In this document: positions 56,530-61,572 of the stretch, piece by piece | Numbering within the stretch: position 1 is the stretch's first letter | Layout: each line of letters opens with the position of its first letter | The notes under the pieces: model-generated | The model's database searches: none | The model's input: only the letters and a program-made list of their open reading frames with translations | Told to the model about the DNA's origin: nothing | Made by a program: the position numbers and the translations under genes | NCBI GenBank assembly: GCA_963723205.1 | Contig: CAVRQC010000041.1 | Location: forward strand, 124,001-188,000 | Reading direction: 5' to 3' | Length of the DNA: 64,000 bases | Source: CAVQBP01 sp963723205 | Lineage (GTDB): Bacteria; Bacteroidota; Ignavibacteria; Ignavibacteriales; Ignavibacteriaceae

Positions 56530-58083
56530 ATGAAATTAGTCAAAAATGCTGCAGGCCGTTTAGTTCCAGCAGAAATTAATCGACAAAAACAAATTCCTTT
56601 TAAGGGAGTAAACAATTACAAACCTTCTGGAAATAAGGCAAAACCACCAATTCGAACTTGCATTGATTATCCACTTGATGGAAATAAAGTTGCAAAAAAC
56701 TTAAGAGAAGCTTTAAAAAAAGCCGGATTAAAAGATGGAATGACAGTCTCTACTCATCATCATCTGCGGAATGGAGATGCATTGACCAATATTCTCTTTG
56801 ATACAATTAAATCGATGGGAATAAAAAACATCAGGTGGTTTCCTAGTGCATCATTTCCTATCCATGAACATTTGATAAAATATCTTGAGGATGGTACTAT
56901 TCACCATATTGAAGGAAGCATGAATGGTCCTCTCGGTATTTTTACATCAAAAGGAAAAATGAAAGGCATCGGTGTTTTAAGGTCTCATGGCGGCAGATAC
57001 CAGGCAGTCCAGGATGGAGAAGTACATATTGATATCGCAGTTATCGCAGCTCCATCAGCCGATCCTTTTGGTAATGCAAATGGAGTAAATGGAAAATCAG
57101 CAAGCGGATTGATCGGTTTTGCACTAGCAGACTCAGAATATGCAGATAAAGTTATTGTTGTAACAGATAACCTTGTTCCATTCCCCTGCATTCCCTGGCA
57201 GGTTCAGGGAAACAATGTCGATTTTGTAGTTCAAATAGATTCATTGGGAGACGCATCTAAAATAGTTTCGGGAACAACCGAAGTAACAAAATCTCCCGAT
57301 AGATTACTAATTGCAGAATATGTTGCACAGTTTATTGAAGAAGCCGGAATAATGAAGGATGGCTTTTCATTTCAAGCCGGTTCAGGCGGCACTAATTTGG
57401 CTTTTGCTTTGTTCTTAAAAGATAGGATGAAGGCTAAAGGAATAAAAGCCAGATTCGTAAGAGGAGGAAGTACTAAATATCTTGTAGCAATGGTTGAAGA
57501 AGGACTTACAGATTATATACTTGATGGGCAGACATTTGATCTTGAAGGAGTAAGATCAATGAGAGAGAACCCCAATCATGTAAATACAAGTCCATTTACC
57601 AGCTATAATTTTCACGGCAAGGGAAACTTTGCCTCAATGGTTGATGTTGCTGTTCTCGGAGCTACTGAAGTAGATATAAACTTTAATGCCAATGTTGTTA
57701 CTCATTCAGACGGACTGCTTCTTCATGGGATCGGGGGATGGCAGAATTGTCTTTATTCAAAATGCACTATACTTGCAATTCCTTCCTTCAGAGACAGGAT
57801 CCCTGTTATTGTCGATGAAGTAACTACTCTATGCGGACCGGGAGAACTAATCGATGTAGTAATAACTGAAAGAGGGATAGCAATTAATCCATTAAGAAAA
57901 GATTTAATTAAAGCGGTCAAAAAAACTTCATTGCCAGTCAGATCAATTAAAGAAATAAAAGATGAAGTATATGATATTGTAGGCGGCGCTCCGGCCAAAC
58001 CAAAATTAAATAAAAATAAAGTAGTTGCAGTTATAAAATGGGTTGACGGAACTGTACTGGATTCTGTATTTGAGGTTCAATAG
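56530..58083 (+). CDS. citF: Citrate lyase alpha subunit (citrate:acetyl-ACP transferase)
   Basis: A 517-residue CoA-transferase-fold protein that swaps the acetyl group on the lyase acyl carrier for citrate. Seen: the N-terminal MKLVKNAAGRLVPAEI, VSTHHHLRNGD, GSMNGPLGIF, the FQAGSGGTNLA motif, FVRGGSTKYLVAM, and the end KWVDGTVLDSVFEVQ. Length matches CitF. It completes the alpha-beta-gamma set with the upstream CitD-CitE fusion. Its TAG stop overlaps the first two bases of the 33-bp hairpin that begins the insertion sequence, so the element sits exactly at the end of the operon. Confidence 0.93.
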   Translation: MKLVKNAAGRLVPAEINRQKQIPFKGVNNYKPSGNKAKPPIRTCIDYPLDGNKVAKNLREALKKAGLKDGMTVSTHHHLRNGDALTNILFDTIKSMGIKNIRWFPSASFPIHEHLIKYLEDGTIHHIEGSMNGPLGIFTSKGKMKGIGVLRSHGGRYQAVQDGEVHIDIAVIAAPSADPFGNANGVNGKSASGLIGFALADSEYADKVIVVTDNLVPFPCIPWQVQGNNVDFVVQIDSLGDASKIVSGTTEVTKSPDRLLIAEYVAQFIEEAGIMKDGFSFQAGSGGTNLAFALFLKDRMKAKGIKARFVRGGSTKYLVAMVEEGLTDYILDGQTFDLEGVRSMRENPNHVNTSPFTSYNFHGKGNFASMVDVAVLGATEVDINFNANVVTHSDGLLLHGIGGWQNCLYSKCTILAIPSFRDRIPVIVDEVTTLCGPGELIDVVITERGIAINPLRKDLIKAVKKTSLPVRSIKEIKDEVYDIVGGAPAKPKLNKNKVVAVIKWVDGTVLDSVFEVQ

Positions 58084-58114
58084 ATGCCAGTCACTTCAAA
58101 AGTGACTGGCATCT
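58082..58114. repeat. Left copy of the 33-bp perfect hairpin
   Basis: Arms AGATGCCAGTCACTT and AAGTGACTGGCATCT (15 bp, perfect) with loop CAA. It begins inside the citF stop codon. No T-run follows on either strand, so it is not a classical terminator. Confidence 0.95.
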
Positions 58115-58123
58115 CTAGTTTGG

Positions 58124-59032
58124 CTAATTTCTATTATAAAAAAGAGTTGAAAATGTAGGTTCCACATAATTTTTTCTATTTCGTAAAGTCTTTTGCAATT
58201 TTACGAAGTCGTAAAAATTAATATCCATAGTCCTTGCTAATAATTGTGAGCGAAAGGTATTTAATATGTCTCCAGTGGATTCTCTGTTTCCTTTTTTATT
58301 TGGATACCATTTAGCTTTCGGTAATTGATTAACATTGCCAATCTTTCTTACTCTGTATGCTGCTAACTGTAAAAGAGAATATACAGCAACAATGAATGCC
58401 GGAACTTTTTCCACAGGCTCCTTTGTTCTTACCTGTGCTTGACCGCATCCAAGCAGAGTTTTCTCCTCTCTAAAATTTACTTCTATTTCCCATCTCCATA
58501 AATACGCTTGAAGCAATTTTTCTATTTCAAGCTTTGTATCTGTACAAATTAAGTATACCGGTTTACGATATAGAAGTTTAGAGTTTTTTGTAAGGTGATA
58601 AGATAAAGGACGAATAATTACGAGTTTCAAATTTTTATCTCCGGCTTTTCTCCATCTTAGATTAGCAATTACCTTTACATTGAAAGTATGTTTTTTACCT
58701 GCTGCCCAAGCTTCTACCTGCTGCCAAATATATTGTTCGGATTTTCTAATCTCCTCAGGTTTAGGAAGTAATTTCCCATATACCCTTCTTCTACCCACAG
58801 AAGCTTTCTCTACATCTGGCAGTTCATTAAGCACAGTATCTTTTCTTATCCTACCAATCAATGTAACTCTCTCCGGAAGGTTTTTTAATACATTTTTATT
58901 TGTATAACCTCCATCTACACTTACTACCAACTGTCGGTCTTTTGCTGCTTGACAGTCAAGATTTTCTCGTAAAACCTTTATCCTTTCTATTCCTTGTAGA
59001 CTTAGGTTCATTTTCTTTTTCTTTATATTCAT
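58124..59032 (-). CDS. Transposase, C-terminal part (second frame)
   Basis: A 302-codon frame carrying the second catalytic Asp (VVSVDGGYTNKNVL) and the catalytic Glu in YLWRWEIEVNFREEKTLLG, the YREK-type signature of IS4/IS701-related transposases. Its first 25 codons overlap the N-terminal frame, and it lies +1 (or -2) relative to it. The most natural junction is the A-rich stretch near 59005-59020, where one surplus A would restore one protein of about 480 residues. It may be made by programmed frameshifting or may be disabled by an indel. The stop codon overlaps the left terminal inverted repeat. Confidence 0.85.
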   Translation of the reverse strand: MNIKKKKMNLSLQGIERIKVLRENLDCQAAKDRQLVVSVDGGYTNKNVLKNLPERVTLIGRIRKDTVLNELPDVEKASVGRRRVYGKLLPKPEEIRKSEQYIWQQVEAWAAGKKHTFNVKVIANLRWRKAGDKNLKLVIIRPLSYHLTKNSKLLYRKPVYLICTDTKLEIEKLLQAYLWRWEIEVNFREEKTLLGCGQAQVRTKEPVEKVPAFIVAVYSLLQLAAYRVRKIGNVNQLPKAKWYPNKKGNRESTGDILNTFRSQLLARTMDINFYDFVKLQKTLRNRKNYVEPTFSTLFYNRN

Positions 59033-59555
59033 TCAACAATTCTGGGGTGGCCTTCTTTCCTGGTTTCTTGACTGTAGGACAATGGTGTAAATCTACTGGT
59101 ATGGCACGGCTTATAGATGCTCCCGATTTCTCGGGTAATGATATAGAAATCTGAATAAATCTTTGTCCCCAAATAAAATTTGTATGAAACGGTGGACCAA
59201 GTGGATCTCTTCTCCAAGATGTCCCGAAAATCTTTCTACCGGTTTTATTCAGTATGGTATCATCCATGTGAGAATAAATATTTTCATCTTGATTACTACA
59301 GAACTTATTGTTGAGTAATGAGTTTGTTATTACTGAAAACATAGAATCAATATTTATCCGGTTATCTTGGAATAATCGATAAACCGAACTCCAGTCAACA
59401 AACTGACGTCCGGATGATGTTATCATTCCTGTTAAGGTATGTCTGCCCAAACAGTTCAGCAATCCATATGCTAAATTATGAGTTCTAAGAGCACTTCGAT
59501 ATTGCTTAAATGCCGAATTACATTCTAAGAACAAACCATCAAATTCTTTTATCAA
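58956..59555 (-). CDS. Transposase, N-terminal part (first frame)
   Basis: A 199-codon frame with a helical N-terminal DNA-binding region (LTGMITSSGRQFVDWSSVY) and the first catalytic Asp in SHMDDTILNKTGRKIFG, followed by IWGQRFIQISISLPE. The start is a TTG whose TTGA overlaps the TGA stop of the AbrB-like gene, so translation is probably coupled. The frame ends shortly after the overlap with the C-terminal frame. Residues past about 178 (NEPKSTRNRKD) look non-native, marking where the frame should change. Confidence 0.85.
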   Translation of the reverse strand: MIKEFDGLFLECNSAFKQYRSALRTHNLAYGLLNCLGRHTLTGMITSSGRQFVDWSSVYRLFQDNRINIDSMFSVITNSLLNNKFCSNQDENIYSHMDDTILNKTGRKIFGTSWRRDPLGPPFHTNFIWGQRFIQISISLPEKSGASISRAIPVDLHHCPTVKKPGKKATPELLNEYKEKENEPKSTRNRKDKGFTRKS

Positions 59556-59758
59556 GTTTGTTCGTTCAGTTTTTTTTTACTAGCGTCATCTTTAGTTTTG
59601 GTTCTTTTAAGAATCAGTTTATTTTTATTCTCGATAATCCATTCGACAATTTCACCTTTGTTAAATTCCATAGCTTGCGCAACAGACGAAGGGAAATTGA
59701 TGTACCACTGCTCACTTTTAGCTCTCTTAATAAGTTGTATTTTAGTTGGAAATCCCAT
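59552..59758 (-). CDS. AbrB/MazE-like DNA-binding protein carried by the insertion sequence
   Basis: A 68-residue protein. KIQLIKRAKSEQWYINFPSS followed by VAQAMEFNKGEIVEWIIENK has the swapped-hairpin pattern of SpoVT-AbrB/MazE domains (xVQLIKRG..L.IRIPKEVAEALGLKEGDEV). A Lys-rich tail follows. The ATG has AGAGG upstream. Its stop overlaps the transposase start (TTGA), and a near-perfect palindrome covers its leader. Inference: it represses its own operon or helps bind element ends. MazE homologs are antitoxins, but no toxin gene is adjacent; the partner here is the transposase. Confidence 0.75.
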   Translation of the reverse strand: MGFPTKIQLIKRAKSEQWYINFPSSVAQAMEFNKGEIVEWIIENKNKLILKRTKTKDDASKKKLNEQT

Positions 59759-59766
59759 GGCAAACC

Positions 59767-59784
59767 TCTAGTTATATGACTAGA
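59767..59784 (-). promoter_or_regulatory. Operator-like palindrome before the AbrB-like gene
   Basis: TCTAGTTATATGACTAGA is an 18-bp palindrome with one mismatched pair of positions. It lies 9 bases before the ATG and overlaps the AGAGG ribosome-binding site, the right place for autorepression by the AbrB-like dimer. Confidence 0.5.
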
Positions 59785-59799
59785 TATAATTTAACAAAA

Positions 59800-59832
59800 A
59801 AAATGTGCGATATCAATCTTTTCGCACATTTT
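59800..59832 (-). terminator. Insulating terminator at the right end of the insertion sequence
   Basis: AAAATGTGCGA (59800-59810) and TCGCACATTTT (59822-59832) form an 11-bp stem with an 11-base loop. Read on the minus strand it ends in eight T. It would stop transcripts entering from outside before the transposase genes, a known protection strategy of insertion sequences. Confidence 0.75.
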
Positions 59833-59862
59833 CCTCTTTAATCTGGTTAACTGCCAAACTCA

Positions 59863-59895
59863 AGATGCCAGTCACTTCAAAAGTGACTGGCATCT
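59863..59895. repeat. Right copy of the 33-bp perfect hairpin
   Basis: Identical in all 33 bases, including the CAA loop orientation, to the copy at 58082-58114. It lies 89 bases before the alcohol dehydrogenase start. Confidence 0.95.
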
Positions 59896-59984
59896 TACCG
59901 TCTGTTTCATGCAAACTATCACTCCTAAACAAAATTAAATTTTGTAAATTTATATTTATTGCAAATAATTTCAGAGGGAGACTC

Positions 59985-61001
59985 ATGAACATCCCGGATA
60001 AAATGACCGCAATGGTCCTTGAAAAAAAGGGAGACAAATTAACAGAAAAGACAGTATCCGTTCCATCAATAAATCCTGAACAAGTTCTTATAAAAATTAA
60101 AGCATGCGGAGTATGCCATACTGATCTTCATATTATAGATCAGGAACTTACTAAACCAAAGCTTCCTTTAATCCCTGGTCATGAAATAGTTGGAACAGTG
60201 GTTAAGGTTGGGGATAAAGTTAAAAATTTCAAAATTAACGATAGAGTAGGAATTCCTTGGCTGGGTTATACTTGCGGGCATTGCCGCTACTGTAAAAGAG
60301 GTGAAGAAAATCTTTGTGAAAATGCTTTGTTTACCGGTTATACTATTGATGGCGGTTATGCTGAATATACTGCGGCAAATCATAATTATTGTTTCCATAT
60401 TCCTAACGAATACGGAGATGCGGAAGCTGCTCCTTTACTTTGCGCAGGATTAATCGGATATAGAACTTACAGGATGGCTGGTGATAAAGTTGAGAATCTT
60501 GGGATTTATGGTTTTGGGGCAGCTGCACATATTATTGCACAAATTGCAGTTCATCAAAAGAAAAAGATATATGCTTTTACCAGGCCAGGTGATACTAATG
60601 CACAGGAATTCGCCCGCAAACTTGGAGCAGTATGGGCAGGCAGTTCCGAACAATCACCGCCTGAAAAACTGGATGCAGCCTTAATTTTTGCCCCGGTTGG
60701 CTCATTAATTCCTGCCGCACTTAGGGCATCGGATAAAGCTGCAACAATAGTTAGCGGGGGAATCCATATGAGTGATATTCCTTCTTTTCCTTACAGATTA
60801 CTTTGGGAAGAAAGAGTAATTCGTTCTGTTGCTAATCTTAAAAGAACAGATGGTGAAGAATTATTAAAAATAGCACCGGAAGTTCCGGTTAAAACTGAGA
60901 TTACAAAGATTCCTTTAAATAGAGCAAATGAAGCCTTAGATAAACTCCGCGAAGGAAAAGTTGATGGAGCATTTGTACTTACTATCGATGATGAAGATTA
61001 A
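59985..61001 (+). CDS. Zinc-dependent alcohol dehydrogenase
   Basis: A 338-residue medium-chain dehydrogenase. The ATG at 59985 follows AGAGGGAG; the longer open frame from 59805 runs through the end of the insertion sequence and is not native. Seen: catalytic zinc ligands in ACGVCHTDLH and PGHEIVG, structural zinc cysteines in CGHCRYCKRGEENLC, and a Rossmann GIYGFGAAAHI. It resembles the AdhP/AdhA group that oxidises primary alcohols or reduces aldehydes. Expression may be altered by the element inserted just upstream. Confidence 0.92.
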   Translation: MNIPDKMTAMVLEKKGDKLTEKTVSVPSINPEQVLIKIKACGVCHTDLHIIDQELTKPKLPLIPGHEIVGTVVKVGDKVKNFKINDRVGIPWLGYTCGHCRYCKRGEENLCENALFTGYTIDGGYAEYTAANHNYCFHIPNEYGDAEAAPLLCAGLIGYRTYRMAGDKVENLGIYGFGAAAHIIAQIAVHQKKKIYAFTRPGDTNAQEFARKLGAVWAGSSEQSPPEKLDAALIFAPVGSLIPAALRASDKAATIVSGGIHMSDIPSFPYRLLWEERVIRSVANLKRTDGEELLKIAPEVPVKTEITKIPLNRANEALDKLREGKVDGAFVLTIDDED

Positions 61002-61077
61002 GTTCAGATTAACTAGTTTTAATTGCTATAAACATAAATGCAACTCTTTTAATCAGAGCATAAAGTCTTTATATTTT

Positions 61078-61557
61078 TTAATATTTATTAAGTGATTGCT
61101 CTGCAGTTAATGCTATATCAGAATATGGATTATTATTTTCAATCTTCTTAATTAATCCGGAATCATCACAAAAAATATTTTCAAACTGAAACTCTTTTAA
61201 TATATGATGTACACCTTCCAATAAAAATATTGATTTCTCACCTAAGACCACCGCTTTCAATAACGGTTTAATTGATACTTTCCCGATACTAATTAATGCT
61301 TCAGCCGCCATCCAGCGAATATCGAAGTCTTCATTTTCCAATGCACCTATCAAAATCGGAATAGATTCGGGGTCAGCAATTTGGCTTAGAGTTTTTATTG
61401 CTTCCCATCTTATATACTCCTTTGGTGCCTCAAGTAATTTACTTAAATATTCTACTGCAGGTTTACCAATTTTAACTAATTCATATCTTGCTATTTTTCT
61501 CTCAATGCCATTTTTACTCTGAAGTTTTTTTATTAGTTCTTCTATTCTATTTTCCAT
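61078..61557 (-). CDS. HEAT-repeat protein
   Basis: A 159-residue all-helical protein with four HEAT/PBS-lyase-type repeats: IARYELVKIGKPAVEYLSKL, IRWEAIKTLSQIADPESIPI, IRWMAAEALISIGKVSIKPL, and a final less regular one. No cysteine pair or enzymatic motif is seen, so it is probably a protein-protein scaffold. It begins 15 bases after the H+-ATPase stop on the same strand, so they probably form an operon, and it may bind or regulate the pump. That role is inference. Confidence 0.82.
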   Translation of the reverse strand: MENRIEELIKKLQSKNGIERKIARYELVKIGKPAVEYLSKLLEAPKEYIRWEAIKTLSQIADPESIPILIGALENEDFDIRWMAAEALISIGKVSIKPLLKAVVLGEKSIFLLEGVHHILKEFQFENIFCDDSGLIKKIENNNPYSDIALTAEQSLNKY

Positions 61558-61572
61558 AAAACAATCCTATAA

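Larger units (their letters stand above)
58082..59895 (-). mobile_element. Insertion sequence with DDE transposase and AbrB-like accessory gene
   Basis: A compact element whose minus strand reads: outer hairpin, AGTTTGGC-type terminal inverted repeat, terminator, operator-like palindrome, AbrB-like gene, transposase in two overlapping frames, terminal repeat, hairpin. The identical 33-bp palindromes (58082-58114, 59863-59895) lie 2 bases outside inverted AGTTTGGC/GCCAAACT (58117-58124, 59853-59860). The boundaries depend on whether the palindromes are part of the element (1814 bp) or a target duplication (58115-59862, 1748 bp). The transposase belongs to the IS4/IS701-like DDE superfamily with a Y..RW.IE..FREEK signature. 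Confidence 0.82.

Noticed and set aside
58082..58114. The hairpin behind citF as a simple rho-independent terminator
   Set aside because: No T-run follows on either strand, and an identical copy lies at the other end of the insertion sequence.
58900..59154. Plus-strand frame inside the transposase region
   Set aside because: It is antisense to the conserved DDE transposase and has no recognisable features of its own.
59552..59758. A complete MazEF-type toxin-antitoxin pair
   Set aside because: Only the AbrB/MazE-like half is present; the coupled downstream gene is a transposase, not a toxin.
59805..59984. An upstream extension of the alcohol dehydrogenase through the end of the insertion sequence
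   Set aside because: It translates the 33-bp hairpin and element end; the ATG at 59985 has a strong AGAGGGAG and matches the family start.
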